64,000 nt of DNA from Melastoma dodecandrum (GCA_029817715.1 JARUPY010000426.1:1-64000); one strand, 5' to 3'. Shown: positions 1 through 10,316, numbered from the stretch's first letter. The notes: generated by a model from the letters alone, not told the origin. A program made the numbers and translations.

Positions 1-246
1 CCGGCGCGCACGGCGTGGCGATCCGAAACCTCGCCCTACAACAGTGACCGATCCACGAATGCCGCGCGTCTTCGGGCCTGCAAGGAGCCTCGACGATCCA
101 CTACAAGGATCGCGACGCGCGGAGCCTAGTCGGAAAAGCGCTTGTGCAGTGCGAATCCATGCGAAATATCCGCGGCCCCTCGTCGGACAGCCTCAGTCCC
201 GCGGAGGCGGCCCTTCCAAAGGGGCCGCAGCAAAAAAAAACGGGCC
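1..246. other. no gene recognised at the left contig end
   Basis: I see no convincing coding region, repeat or RNA before the tRNA. Short open frames exist on both strands but none carries a recognisable motif. A poly-A run (about 232-240) sits just before the tRNA acceptor stem. The error-prone quality of this end may hide real genes. Confidence 0.5.
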
Positions 247-324
247 GGGGTCATAGCTCAGTTGGGAGAGCGATTCCTATGGCATTGAAGAGGTTCGGCG
301 GTTCGATTCCGCCTGGCTCCACCA
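247..324 (+). tRNA. tRNA-Ala(GGC), with two extra bases
   Basis: The sequence has the acceptor pair GGGGTCA/TGGCTCC, a normal D arm, the T arm GGCGG-TTCGATT-CCGCC and an encoded CCA end. The loop ATGGCAT gives anticodon GGC (alanine). It is 78 nt instead of the usual 76. The 5' side of the anticodon stem reads ATTCCT where CTTCA would pair with TGAAG, and the variable loop reads AGGTTC instead of AGGTC. Both changes look like single-base insertion errors with a nearby mismatch, so the host gene is probably a normal tRNA. Confidence 0.85.
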
Positions 325-3300
325 CTCTAATCCCGCGATAGACAGTCGGTGATTTTGCGGCTTACCGTATCGGGAAGCCGTGCGGCTTCACCTCGATCGT
401 TGGCTCGCTGCGATAGCGCGGGCGGTGCTTGCTCCTCCGTGGGCGCGGGGGGCCTGATAGGAATTGCGCCTGCGGGGAGGCCCCGGGCGACGGCCCTGGG
501 TCCAGCAGAGGGCAGAACATCCGGGTACACCGGGCCTCGGGCAGAGGCGACGGCACCGGCGGCGGCGGACGGGGGTTGTACAGCGCCAGCGCATAGATAG
601 AAGCAGAAAAACGGCATTCGGCCGGGCGTCGCGGCGGCAGGGAGATGAGGCTGAGACGAGAGGCGCAAATTGCGTGCGGGAAGAGGCTTGCGAAGGTTGC
701 CTGCTCTTCACGCATCGCGGCCCGCCACCTCACGACTTCCAAGCCAAACGCGTAACTCCCATTCTGCTTGCCGTCTCATATCAGACAGTCGCACCGGCCG
801 GCCTCGACCGAACCAGGCTGATAAGAGACAACCAATTATGCTGCCGGCCTGTCACGAGCGAGCGTGGACTTCACAACTTGCTTCGCTCCCGAGCCTCAGG
901 GGACACGCCCCTTGGCTTGCATTCAACGGTTTAATGAGAGAGCAGAAGGCGGCCGAGGCCACGAAGCAGGCGGCGGCGAAGAGAACGTAGAAGACGTTGT
1001 GCGTGTAGCTGATCACCGCGAAGGCCGAGAGCAGGTACAAGATGCTGCTCCAGTTGGCGGCTGCGAACAGCCGGCGGTCCGACACCGCGGCGTTATAAAC
1101 AGCACGTAAGCAGCGTCCGTGACCGCAGTCGACGCGGATGGACACCTGCCCGCGAGGAGGGCATTTGAGTCGGCCATGTCGTCGCGCTCCGCTCGGTTGC
1201 GTTGCTCGCCGATAGTTGCCTCGTTTGGCGCGGGCCCGTCGAGTCGGAAGTATGTCAGGCCGTCTCCAAGCGCGTTCAAGATTCTTTCATGACGGAGAGC
1301 CACGTTAGGACTTTTTGCAGTCTTGCGACGTCTTTGTCCCGTGCCGATGCTTAGACTTGAGGGACGGAGGAAAAGCTCATTGTCGAACGGCAATTTTTGG
1401 ACATTCGCCGCGCTGCTGGACGACAGCTACGGACTGGCGTTTGTCGTTTGCGCCGGCAGTCGTCGGCGCCATCTACGGTGTAGACTATGCACAGCCGGTA
1501 TTAAGATGGGCCTTCAGTATTTTTGGGACAGGGCTCATCGGATTTGTTGTCTTCTGTTGGGTAGCAATGGACGTCGCGGAGCCGGCAGTCCAGCGGAAGA
1601 TTCTGCTTGCGCATAGGCGTATCGGACGTGTTTCGGGGTCCGCGTTTCCTTGATCGCCCACCGTTCGTGCACACGGTCAACGCTCTGGGATGGTTCAACG
1701 TCGGGCTGTATGCTGCGCTCGTGGGCGTGGCTTGCACCTACCTCTACCAGCAGACGTCGCGCCGTTACGCGCCGGGTGCGAACGTAGCATTCCGTCCTTT
1801 GCGGCCACGGGGCGTCACCGCAGCGCTTACGCCTTCCACCAAAGTGCCGCTGGCGGGCAGATGGGACCATCCGCGATCTGAATGATTTGACACACGACTG
1901 AGCCGGCGGCGGCGGAAAAACGCTCTGACCGTTGAGCGACGTCAGCGGGCCGCTCGGCTCCAGGACAGAAAGTGTCTCATTCAATATGCAGTTTCTCCAT
2001 ACTCCGCCCTTCCTCATGGGGCCCATCGTGTCCACGATGGTCTCTGCGGTCATCTTTGGTCTTCTTCGTGCAGACGTATAAACCCAATGCGACGAAACAG
2101 GGCAGGAAGCCCGCCATCATCGCTGGAATATGCAGGTCGACTTCCTCGCAGCCCCAACGGAAACGCGCCGGTCGGTTTTTTGCTGTCCCAGCAGTCGTGA
2201 AAATCGATCAAAGTGAGGGCGATCATCGGATCGCGCCGGGGGGCCACGACGGTGCGGCGAGGTGAGGCCTGAAGGGAAACGGCCCGCCTCTGTCATCGCG
2301 AAACATGCAACCCCATGGACATAGGCGTAGTTCGCCAGCCTGCAGCTCCGCCCCGAATTGCCGAACGCCGCGCGCTGCCGGCATATGTCGGGCCATAGCA
2401 ACATCTCATGCGCTGCGCTTCCAGTCCTCCGCTGCATGGTGCCTTCTTGCGGCTTTCCCGTCCCAAGCGGCTGGGGTGCGATGGCTTCAGGACCGCACCG
2501 GCGCCCCGGCGACGAGACGGCCATCCAGAGCCTATCTCGCGATGTGGTCGCGCGCGACTCCGTACATCAAACGCGGCTTCGGTCGATCGTTTCTACGGCC
2601 CCCGAGGTCGACTCTTACTACGGCAAAGCATTCTCAGGCCTGCGGCCTAGCTGCCGTGGCTGGCGGACTATGCTCAGGTCACATCCGCGCCTGGCCCGCA
2701 AGCGTCGCTACACGGAGGTGCCGCGGGGCAGCATCCCAAGCGCGCTGCAACGCCGAATCGGCAGCAGCCGCTGCCGCGTTCAGCATCGTCATTTGGGGCA
2801 TGGGCGTCGCATCAGGCCGCAAGCGCCAATGTCTCCTCGGTTCGGCCTGCGCGGCGGATGACGGTTCGACTTCATCCACCGATCAGAGGGCAGCCGCTAA
2901 GATCGCAGCGCGGGAGTCGGCGCACATCCCTGTTAAGGCTGCGCCGAGACCCGGCAGGTCGTTATGGCGCCAAGCAACCAACGCATCAAAAATCGGGCTT
3001 CTCCTCGCAAAGGAGGACCCATGGTTTCAGCGCGGATGATCGCTATCGTTTTTAAACGCCACTCACTAGCGGCAATCGGCGCGTCGGCGGCGCAGGACTG
3101 TGGTCGTGCAGAAGGTCGTCAGCCACTGAAACGTTCTGGTGTATGGTGAATGAGAATGTCGACGACGACTGACATGTCGAGGTGATGTGCCGGCTGCTTG
3201 AGGTGCCTCGGTTACGGCTAGGTGCTTCGAGCCGGATCGGACGACCGCCGCCCACCAAGCAGCCACGACCAGATCACGCTACAAGAGTGGCGGACAAGAA

Positions 3301-3408
3301 GGCGCGCAGGCCCGGATTGGCCTTGGTGGGCATTGAGCGGGGCGGCCACCGCGCTTGTGGCGCGGGCAACGCGTCTTGAGTTATTGAAGCTATTCGCTTC
3401 GGTCGACG
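325..3408. other. 3 kb with no gene that can be identified
   Basis: No open frame here matches a family I recognise. Two stretches look membrane-protein-like: about 1470-1785 on the plus strand, spread over two frames and holding hydrophobic runs, and about 870-1110 on the minus strand, ending like the last helix of a transporter. Frames change every 100-200 bases, as in the readable genes to the right. The likeliest reading is ordinary genes made unreadable by indels, not a true gene desert. Confidence 0.4.
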
Positions 3409-3776
3409 CTACGATGATGACCCGACGTGTAGGCTGAACAGAGCCCTCGATCGGCGCGGACGGTTTGCGCACCTCGAGCTCGAACGTGGGTTGTGGGCGC
3501 GGTCGAAGTGCGCAAGCACGGCTCTTGCGATCGCCGCCGCCGCGGCCTCGACGAGCTTGTAGCGGCGATCGGTGAAGGCCTTTGTCGTCACCTCGACGAG
3601 ATCGGCCCAGTTCACCGTGCCGTCGGCCTCGTCTGCGTTCTCAGCGTAGCTGAGGTCGGCGTTGGACCGTGGTCGTCGATGTAGAAGCGCTGGCCGAGTT
3701 GGGCCTCGGCGTCGAAGAGGCCGTGACGTGCGAAGATGGCGAGATCCTTCAACACCAGTTGGTCGGTCGCGCTCAT
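3409..3776 (-). CDS. folB: dihydroneopterin aldolase FolB (frameshifted)
   Basis: FolB converts dihydroneopterin to 6-hydroxymethyl-dihydropterin in folate synthesis. The N-terminus (MSATDQLVLKDLAIFARHG) is typical: the conserved YA-x-HG-type segment here reads FARHGLFDAE. It is followed in another frame by NWADLVEVTTKAFTDRRYKL and an LVE helix, then a VRKPSAPIEG segment near the end. The pieces lie in three frames and add up to about 122 residues, the normal length, so the breaks are probably sequencing indels. The start overlaps the stop of the upstream small gene (ATGA). A folK gene, often next to folB, is not readable here. Confidence 0.8.
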
Positions 3777-4026
3777 TCTTGCCGCCTCGTCACCTTGCCG
3801 CCTTCGGCTTCGTCGTCGACACGCTCGCCGGGCGGCGACACCTCGCCGACCCCGTCGCCGTCGCGCTTGAGGGGTCCCACCATCATCTGCACGGTACCGG
3901 CGCCTTCGGATGCGCCGGGCCTTCCTTGGTCGAGGTCCCGGCCGACCCGCGCGTGTCCGGCGATGGCGCGGACGGCACGGTGGGCGGCGCGCCATCTTCG
4001 GCGGCCTGATCGCTTGATTGTCCCAT
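3773..4026 (-). CDS. hypothetical protein upstream of folB (frameshifted)
   Basis: Two frame pieces together give about 84 residues: an N-terminal Pro/Ser/Thr-rich part starting MGQSSDQAAEDGAPP and a C-terminal part with VQMMVGPLKRDGDGVGEV. The stop overlaps the folB start by four bases, so the two are likely co-translated. I recognise no family. It could also be the tail of a larger gene whose beginning is lost to indels. The start at 4026 is the only in-frame ATG in the readable part. Confidence 0.35.
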
Positions 4027-4094
4027 TAAGGCTCGATTTCCTCATACGAGCGCGGCAGGATCTCTCCAAATCCTCCCGCGGTGGCGGCGCGGCC

Positions 4095-4350
4095 TTATTG
4101 CCGCGGGTTGGTGCCGGGGTGCGGCGTGGAGGGCGGGTTGACGCCCGGATTGGTCGATGCGGCGGCAGACCCGGCTGCTGCGGCAGAGCCGGGGCTGGTC
4201 ATCGAGTTGGGCCGCGATCCCTGCGGCTGCTCCGGCTCCGTGGCCGGACACGCCACCGCCGGCACCTCCGCCGCCGCCGGCCGCATAGGCCGGTGCTGCG
4301 GCGGCAGCCGCCAACGCGAGAGAATCAAAAACGAGAGCTGTTCGGCGCAT
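4095..4350 (-). CDS. small exported Gly/Pro-rich protein (frameshifted)
   Basis: It starts MRRTALVFDSLALAAAAAA, a classic signal peptide ending near AYAAGG. A Gly/Ala-rich stretch follows, and after a frame change a Ser/Ala/Pro-rich tail ending STNPGVNPPSTPHPGTNPRQ. Total length is about 85 residues. Low-complexity secreted proteins like this are common in Hyphomicrobiales but have no known function. The frame change lies near 4220. Confidence 0.5.
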
Positions 4351-4603
4351 GATGGTCTCCCTTGGGAGCCGGCCGAACACGGGGCCTACTGTTTTGTTCC
4401 CACCAATGCGCGCCTGGGCGCTATACGGTAGAGATTGTCGCAGGTGCCGAACGCAACGCGTCGCTCCACGCAAAGCTACGATGTGTACTTTGATGTGTTT
4501 ACGCTCGCTGCGGCTTTGTTCGAGCCCGTATTTGCCCCGCCGCGAAATGGCGCGAAGCCTTTCGCAGTCGGTGAGGACGATCACACCAAACCGATCCGCC
4601 GCC

Positions 4604-5055
4604 TCAGGCCGCCGACCCCAGCTGCCGGGCGAGGCCGACCTGCGCCAACGCGGTCGTCAGCGTCAGCAGCTGCGCCGCCGTCATTCTGGCGCGGATCGAA
4701 GCGTCCCTGCGCCGCCAGGCCTTCGAAGAGATGCTCGGTCTTCGCGTGTCGCGTCGCCAGGCCCATCCACCAGGTGGCGAAGGAGCGCTGCTCGATCTCG
4801 ACGAAACTCGGCGATCACGACGTTGTCGTGCCGCTCGTCGTCGCGGATCCGATCGAACGTGGTCCACACGCTCGCGCGCTCGCCTTCGAGGACCTGCACG
4901 AACCACTGATTATCGAAGACGAGCGCGCCGGTGAGATCGAGGGGCTTGTTGTTGCGATTGGACTTGCTGAGGATGTCGCCGAGCGTCGCAAGCACAGACT
5001 TGGTGCCGGGCACAAGCTGGTTTTCGGAGAAATAAATCAAACGCGTTAAGGGCAT
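4604..5055 (-). CDS. BLUF-domain blue-light sensor protein (frameshifted)
   Basis: BLUF domains bind FAD and sense blue light. The readable N-terminus has the conserved flavin-binding residues: Tyr8 in LTRLIYFS, Asn36 before the DLTGALVF strand, and Gln54 in WFVQVLEG. The rest of the domain continues through the SVWTTFDRI helix and, after frame changes near 4780 and 4690, into WWMGLATRH and a C-terminal helix ending LARQLGSAA. Assembled length is about 150 residues, typical of stand-alone short BLUF proteins that act through partner proteins. ATG 5055 is chosen because the domain begins directly there; an in-frame ATG at 5085 would add ten residues. Confidence 0.85.
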
Positions 5056-5205
5056 AGCGGCCTCCAGCTTGATCCAGCCCGACAATCGTTAACCCGCGCC
5101 TACCCAGCGTCGCGCTGCGGCGATCGGCGGCGGTCGGTTTTCTCCCTAGCTGTCAGGCAAGGCCGGTCGCCGCGTCCCCGCGCAACAGCGGCGGGCGTGC
5201 TGGGT

Positions 5206-5772
5206 TCAGGCCGGGCGCGAAAACACCCGGTCGACGAGCGCCTGGACCTCGGGCGCATCCGCGGGCTTGCGGAACAGGACAGCGTAAAGAATCGGCGCCA
5301 CCACGCCGTCGATCACGGCGTCGACGGGCGGGAAGGGTTGCCACGCACCCGCGCCCGTTCGGCGATTCACGGCGACCTGTTGTTTGCTGTAGTCGCAGCA
5401 TTGCCCCGCCGAGACGCCGTCCTGCGGAGAGAGCACGTCGCGCACCATCGCCCGGCCCGGCGCCGAGGCCATCTCCTCGGCATATTGCTCGGCCCAGGCG
5501 AGCAGGTCGGCGCGCGCGTCGCCGCTGGTCGGCGGGCTCCGTCTCCGGGCGCAGGCGCTCGGCGGCGATGTCCCGCGAGCAGCTCGGCCAGGCCGCCCCA
5601 GCGGCGGTAGATGGTCGACGGCGTCACGCCGGCGCGCTCGGCGATCGCCGGCACCGTCACGTCCTCGCGCGGCATCGTCGCGGAGGAGCGCGCGCGCCGC
5701 CTCGTGCACCGACGCCTGGACCCTGGCGCTACGCCCGCCGGGGCGCAGCCCTTTGCCGACCAGCCAACTCAT
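5206..5772 (-). CDS. TetR-family transcriptional regulator (frameshifted)
   Basis: The N-terminal HTH reads VTVPAIAERAGVTPSTIYRRWG, the standard TetR recognition helix region. The C-terminal ligand-binding part is readable in another frame (ADLLAWAEQYAEEM, ending VQALVDRVFSRPA). At about 189 codons it has normal TetR length. It is divergent from the MFS transporter at 5876, with a near-perfect inverted repeat between them (5788-5812), so it most likely represses the transporter and itself. The start at 5772 (MSWLVGKGLRPGGRSARV) puts the gene 15 bp from the operator. Confidence 0.82.
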   Translation of the reverse strand: MSWLVGKGLRPGGRSARVQASVHEAARALLRDDAARGRDGAGDRRARRRDAVDHLPPLGRPGRAARGTSPPSACARRRSPPTSGDARADLLAWAEQYAEEMASAPGRAMVRDVLSPQDGVSAGQCCDYSKQQVAVNRRTGAGAWQPFPPVDAVIDGVVAPILYAVLFRKPADAPEVQALVDRVFSRPA

Positions 5773-5787
5773 ATCTCCCAAAACGTT

Positions 5788-5812
5788 CTTAACGCAAAGA
5801 ATTTGCATTAAG
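5788..5812. promoter_or_regulatory. TetR-type operator between tetR and the MFS gene
   Basis: The inverted repeat CTTAACGCAAA - GAA - TTTGCATTAAG has 11-bp arms with one mismatch and a 3-bp centre. It lies between the divergent starts at 5772 and 5876, the usual place for an operator of a TetR repressor controlling its neighbouring efflux gene. Confidence 0.75.
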
Positions 5813-5875
5813 CCCGCGCCGTGCTTAGGTGCACCGCCGATGCCGATGCGCCAGTCCGCCTGCGAGGATCGACAA

Positions 5876-7083
5876 GTGTCCCCCAATCCCGCCGTCCGCA
5901 AGTCGTTACCCCTGCGCACCACCGGCTTCTTCGGCCTGACGATCGCCGCCTTTCTCGCCGCGGCCGCGGCGCCGACGCCGCTCTACCGGGTCTACCAGGC
6001 GCACTACGGCGTCTCGCCGGTGCTCATCACCATCGTCTTCGCCGCCTATGCGATCGCGCTTGCTCACGGCGCTGCTCTTCGTCGGCTCGCTCTCCGACCA
6101 TCTCGGGCCGCAAAGCCGCTCATCCTGGCCGCGCTGCTCATCGTAGATGGCGGCGATGATCCTGTTCATCGTCGCTGAGGGGCCGGCCTGGCTCATCGCC
6201 GCACGCATCGTGCAGGGCGTGGCGACGGGCCATCGCGGTCGCGTCCTGCGGCGCCGCGCTCGTCGATGTCGATCGCGTTGCCGGGCAGGTCGTCAACGCC
6301 GTCGCGCCGTTTCCTCGGCATGACGGCCGGCGTGCTCGGCTCGGCCGCTCTCGTGCAGTTCGGCCCGCTGCCGCTGCAGCTCGTCTACGGGCTGCTGCTC
6401 GCGATCTTCGCCGTGCTCGCAGTGGCGCTGTGCCTGGCCGGTGCCGGAGACCGGCCTCAAGCGCCCGGGCGCCTGGGCGGCGCTGCGGCCGCGGATCGCC
6501 GTGCCGCGCCACATCCGCCGGACGTTCGCCCTCATTCACGCCGATCAACGTCGCCATCTGGACGCTCGGCGGCTTCTACCTGTCCCTCGTGCCGGCGCTC
6601 GTCGCGGCAGTCACGGGCAGCCGGGCGCCGTTAACCGGCGGCGCAGTCGTCGGCGCGCTGATGCTCGCCGGCAGCGTGACGATCCTCGTGCGCCGCACCC
6701 GGGCGGCGGGCGCAAACCTGAGCTTCGGCGTGCTCGCCTCGAGCCTCGGCATCATCGTCGTCGTCGCCGGCATCCATCTCGCCAGCGTCCCGCTGCTGAT
6801 CCTCGGTGCGGTCGTCACCGGCATCGGCTTCGGCACGAGCTTCCTCGGCTGCGTCGGCTCGATCGTGCCGCTCGCCGCGCCGGACGAGCGCGCGGCGCTG
6901 CTCGCGGCATTCTACGTCCAGAGCTACCTCGCCTTCAGCGTGCCGGCGATCCTCGCGGGCTACCTCGCCAAGACGGTCGGCTACGCCGTCACCGCAGACG
7001 TCTTCGGCAGCGCGATCGTCCTCGCCTCGCTGGCGGGCCTCTACGGGCTTCGCGCCGAGCGCCCACAGGTCGTCGCCGCCTGA
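5876..7083 (+). CDS. MFS transporter (frameshifted)
   Basis: Membrane transporter of the major facilitator superfamily, probably drug or metabolite efflux. The N-terminus in frame from GTG 5876 reads LRTTGFFGLTIAAFLAAAAAPTPLYRVYQ, the first helix and loop of an MFS protein. The second half is open from about 6500 to 7083 with at least five hydrophobic segments. Frame changes lie near 6065, 6150, 6230, 6290 and 6440. Length after repair would be about 400 residues, normal for a 12-helix MFS. The regulator and operator next door suggest substrate-induced expression. Confidence 0.8.
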
Positions 7084-7176
7084 GCGCGATTCTCCCTCTT
7101 TCGAAGGGCGGTTCGCGACATCGACATGTCGCGATGACGCGCCACGTTCGAGTCGGCCGAAGCGAGGGGGACGACG

Positions 7177-7428
7177 ATGGACGAGGCAACGGAAGACCGC
7201 ATCCGGCGCCGGGCCTTCGAGCTCTGGGAGCAGGACGGTCGGCCGCTCGATCGCGGCATCTCCTACTGGCTCGCCGCCGAGCGCGAGATCGTCGGCATCG
7301 TGGACAACGCGCCGAAGCGCGACGCGCAGGCCGGCGCCGAGCCGGCGCAGGACGCGGCCGGCCCCGGCTCCATCGTGTCGGCCTTCGCGGCAGGGCCGGC
7401 GCCGTCGGGCACGCGGAACGACGGGTGA
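7177..7428 (+). CDS. DUF2934 family protein
   Basis: An 83-residue protein whose first 40 residues have the DUF2934 pattern: RIRRRAFELWEQDGRPLDR, then YWLAAERE. Function unknown; these small acidic proteins are widespread in Rhizobiales. The remaining tail is Ala/Gly/Pro-rich. The frame is intact. Confidence 0.75.
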   Translation: MDEATEDRIRRRAFELWEQDGRPLDRGISYWLAAEREIVGIVDNAPKRDAQAGAEPAQDAAGPGSIVSAFAAGPAPSGTRNDG

Positions 7429-7518
7429 CGGCCTCTCATCCGCTTCGGTGACTCGCGGGCGGCGCCGTGCGTGCTAGGCTTCGCGGCTCGCGCGTCGTGA
7501 TGTGAGCCCGCCACCGCC

Positions 7519-8490
7519 TTGGACATCGATCATTCCCGCCTCGACGACGCCGCGCGCGCCGGCTGGCTCTACTTCGTCGCCGGGCGCACGCAGGACGAGG
7601 ATCGCGCGCCAGCTCGGCGTGTCGCGGGCGACGGCGCAGCGCCTCGTCGCGCTGTGCCGCTCGGAAGGGCTGATCTCGTTCCGGCTGGAGCATCGCATCT
7701 CGGCCTGCATGGAGCTGGCGCGACGGCTCGCGGCCGCCTTCGCGCTGCGCTTCTGCGAGGTGGCGCCGAGCGATCCCGCAAGCGCCCCTCTCCGTCGCCG
7801 GCATCGCGGAGCGGGCGGGCCAGCTCATCGAGGACACGCTTCGCGCCGACACGCCGGCGATCATCGGGCTCGGTACCGGGCGCGCGGTCCGCGCGGCGGT
7901 CGAGCACGTCGTGCCGATGGATCGCGCCAACCACCAGCTCGTCTCGCTCGTCGGCAACATCTCGGCCGACGGCTCGGCGAGCCGCTTCGACGCGGACCGC
8001 GCGCCTTGCCGACCTTACGCGGGCGCGGCACTATCCGATGCCGCTGCCGTTCCTGGCGCCGAGCGAGGCCGAGCGCGCTCGTTTGCAGCGCATCGATCCG
8101 ATCTCGCGGGTGCGAGACCCTCGCGGCGACCACCGACTTGCGGCTGGTCGGCATCGGCCAGATGGACGAGGAGGCGCAGCTGCTGGTCGATGGTTTCGTC
8201 ACCCGCCACGAGCTGATCGAGCTGATCCGCTTGGGTGCCGTCGGCGAGGTGACGGGATGGGCCTTCGACGCGAAGGGGCGCATCCTCAAGGGCGGCACCA
8301 ACAAGCGGGTGACGAGCGTGCCGCACCGCCGGCGCGCAAGGACGCGCTGATCGTTGCCGCCGCCATCGGGCCGGCGAAGGTCGCGGCGATCAGGGCCGCG
8401 TGTTGCGCGGCGGCCTCGTCAACGGTCTCGTCACCGACGAGGCCACCGCGAACCCTCCTGCTGACCGAGGGGGGACTTTCGGCGGGTTGA
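7519..8490 (+). CDS. SorC-type sugar-binding transcriptional regulator 1 (frameshifted)
   Basis: The HTH near the N-terminus reads RQLGVSRATAQRLVALCRSEGLISF, and the sugar-binding domain contains the family's GLGTGRAVRAAVEHV and LVGIGQMDEEAQLL segments. It ends with the typical KGRILKGGTNKRVTSVP and LVTDEAT stretches. Total length is about 320 residues, as usual. Start is TTG 7519; no ATG fits the frame. It is the first gene of the polyol island. Its stop codon lies inside the TTGACA of the next promoter, and a palindrome follows, so it probably controls the transporter operon in response to the polyol or a phosphorylated product. Frame changes lie near 7600, 7790, 8010, 8120 and 8340-8400. 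Confidence 0.85.
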   Translation: MDIDHSRLDDAARAGWLYFVAGRTQDEDRAPARRVAGDGAAPRRAVPLGRADLVPAGASHLGLHGAGATARGRLRAALLRGGAERSRKRPSPSPASRSGRASSSRTRFAPTRRRSSGSVPGARSARRSSTSCRWIAPTTSSSRSSATSRPTARRAASTRTARLADLTRARHYPMPLPFLAPSEAERARLQRIDPISRVRDPRGDHRLAAGRHRPDGRGGAAAGRWFRHPPRADRADPLGCRRRGDGMGLRREGAHPQGRHQQAGDERAAPPARKDALIVAAAIGPAKVAAIRAACCAAASSTVSSPTRPPRTLLLTEGGLSAG

Positions 8491-8541
8491 CACTTTGGCC
8501 CATCACGATGAGCATATGCCCAACCAATAAGCATTTGCTCA
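8487..8541 (+). promoter_or_regulatory. promoter and operator of the polyol transport operon
   Basis: TTGACA (8487-8492) is a consensus -35 box overlapping the stop of the upstream regulator; a plausible -10 lies around 8511-8517. Over and after it sits an inverted repeat, TGAGCATATGC (8509-8519) and GCATTTGCTCA (8531-8541), with 10 of 11 positions symmetric. This fits an operator of the SorC-type regulator encoded directly upstream. An AGGAGG ribosome site follows at 8541-8546. Confidence 0.7.
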
Positions 8542-8552
8542 GGAGGGATGGC

Positions 8553-9879
8553 ATGCGGCGTGCGGCCGGCATTCTGGCACTCGCATTCCTGTCCGCGACG
8601 ACGCCGGGGCAGCGTGCGCGCGCCGAAACGACGCTCACGATCGCCACCGTCAACAACGGCCACATGATCCGCATGCAGTCCTTCACGCAGGACTTCGAGC
8701 AGGCGCATCAAGGCATCCACCTCCGCTGGGTGACGCTCGAGGGAGAACGTGCTGCGCCAGCGCGTGGACCACCGACATCGCCACCGACGGCGGCCAGTTC
8801 GACGTCATGACGATCGGCACCTACGAGATCCCGATCTGGGCGAAGCGCGGCTGGCTCGTGCCGCTCACCGACATGGGCGCCGACTACGACAAGGCCGACA
8901 TCCTGCCGCGCGTGCGCGAGGCGACGAGCGTCGCCGGCAAGCTCTACGCCGCGCCCTTCTATGGCGAGAGTGCGATGACCTACTATCGCACCGACCTGTT
9001 CAAGAAGGCCGGCCTGACGATGCCGGACAAGCCCGACTGGGCGTTCATCAGGCAGGCCCGCCGACAAGATCACCGACCGCAAGGACGGCGTCTACGGCAT
9101 CTGCCTGCGCGGCAAGCCCGGCTGGGGCGAGAACATGGCGCTGATCACGTCCATGTCGTAATTCCTTCGGCGCGCGCTGGTTCGACGAGAAGTGGAACCC
9201 GCAGTTCAACACGCCGGAGTGGCACCAGACGCTGCCAGACCTACGTCGACCTGATGCAGAAGGACGGTCCGCCCGGCGCCGCTTCCAATGGCTTCAACGA
9301 GAACCTCGCGCTGTTCAACGCCGGCAAGTTGCGGCATGTGGATCGATGCGACGGTGGGCGGGGTCGTTTCACGACCAACCCCAAGGAATCGCAGGTCGCC
9401 GACGAGGTCGGGCTTCGTCGTCGCGCCGACCGACAAGCAGCGCGCCAACTGGCTGTGGGCGTGGAGCCTCGCGATCCCCTCGGCCTCGAAGAAGATCGAC
9501 GCCGCCAAGACCTTCAATCGAATGGGCGACGGACAAGGCCTACACGCAGCTCGTCGCCTCGAAGCAGGGCTGGGGCTCGGGCGCCGCCCGGCACGCGCAC
9601 CTCGCTCTACCAGAACCCCGAGTACCAGAAGGCCGCGCCCTACGCGAAGCTGACGCTGGCCTCGATCGAGGCCGCCGACCCGAACCACCCGACCGTCAAG
9701 CCCGTGCCTTACGTCGGCGTGCAGTTCGTGGCGATTCCCGAGTTCCAGGGCATCGGCACCCGCGGTCGGCCAGCAGTTCGCCTCGGCGCTGACCGGCGCG
9801 CAGAGCGTTCGACCAGGCGCTGGCCGCCGCCCAGCACCTCACAGAGCGGCAGATGCGGCACTTCGGCTACATCAAGTAG
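8553..9879 (+). CDS. ABC transporter substrate-binding protein, sorbitol/mannitol type (frameshifted)
   Basis: Periplasmic binding protein of family 1, closest in style to polyol-binding SmoE-like proteins. Signal peptide MRRAAGILALAFLSATTPG, cleaved near RARAE, then TLTIATVNNG. Conserved parts follow: FDVMTIGTYEIPIWAKRGWL, AAPFYGESAMTYYRTDLFKKAG, a WLWAWSLAIPSASKK segment and FVAIPEFQGIG. Length after repair is about 440 residues. At least eight frame changes occur, many visibly one extra base, for example GAGGGAGAAC where GAGGAGAAC restores the frame. It is the first gene of the transport operon. Confidence 0.88.
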
Positions 9880-9925
9880 CGGACGGTTCACCTACAAACC
9901 ATTCGGACGGCAGGTCGGAGACGAG

Positions 9926-10279
9926 ATGGCGACCCAGCAGACACAGACCTTGGGACGCACGCTGCTGATGCCGGCGGTGATCATCCTGTTCGCCTGGATG
10001 ATCGTTCCCGCTGCTTCTGACGATCTACTACTCCTTGCAGCGCTACTCGCTCGTCGATCCCGGCCACGGCTTCGTCGGCCTCGAGAAACTACACCTACTT
10101 CCTCACCGATCCCGCGTTCTTCGCCTCGCTGTGGAACACCTTCGTGCTCGTCGGCTCGGTGCTGCTCATCACCATCGTCGGCGGCGTCGGCCTCGCGCTG
10201 CTCATCGACCAGCCGATCATCGGGCGCAACGTGCTGCGCATCATGGTCATCGCGCCCTTCTTCGTCATGCCGACCGTGG

Positions 10280-10316
<37 letters not shown>

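Noticed and set aside
852..1145. Transporter gene on the minus strand
   Set aside because: Only one hydrophobic stretch is readable and the surroundings are full of frame changes; I cannot support a gene call.
2305..3039. A 244-codon plus-strand gene
   Set aside because: Arg/Ala/Ser-rich, no motif, and hydrophobic pieces are split between frames; not distinguishable from noise.
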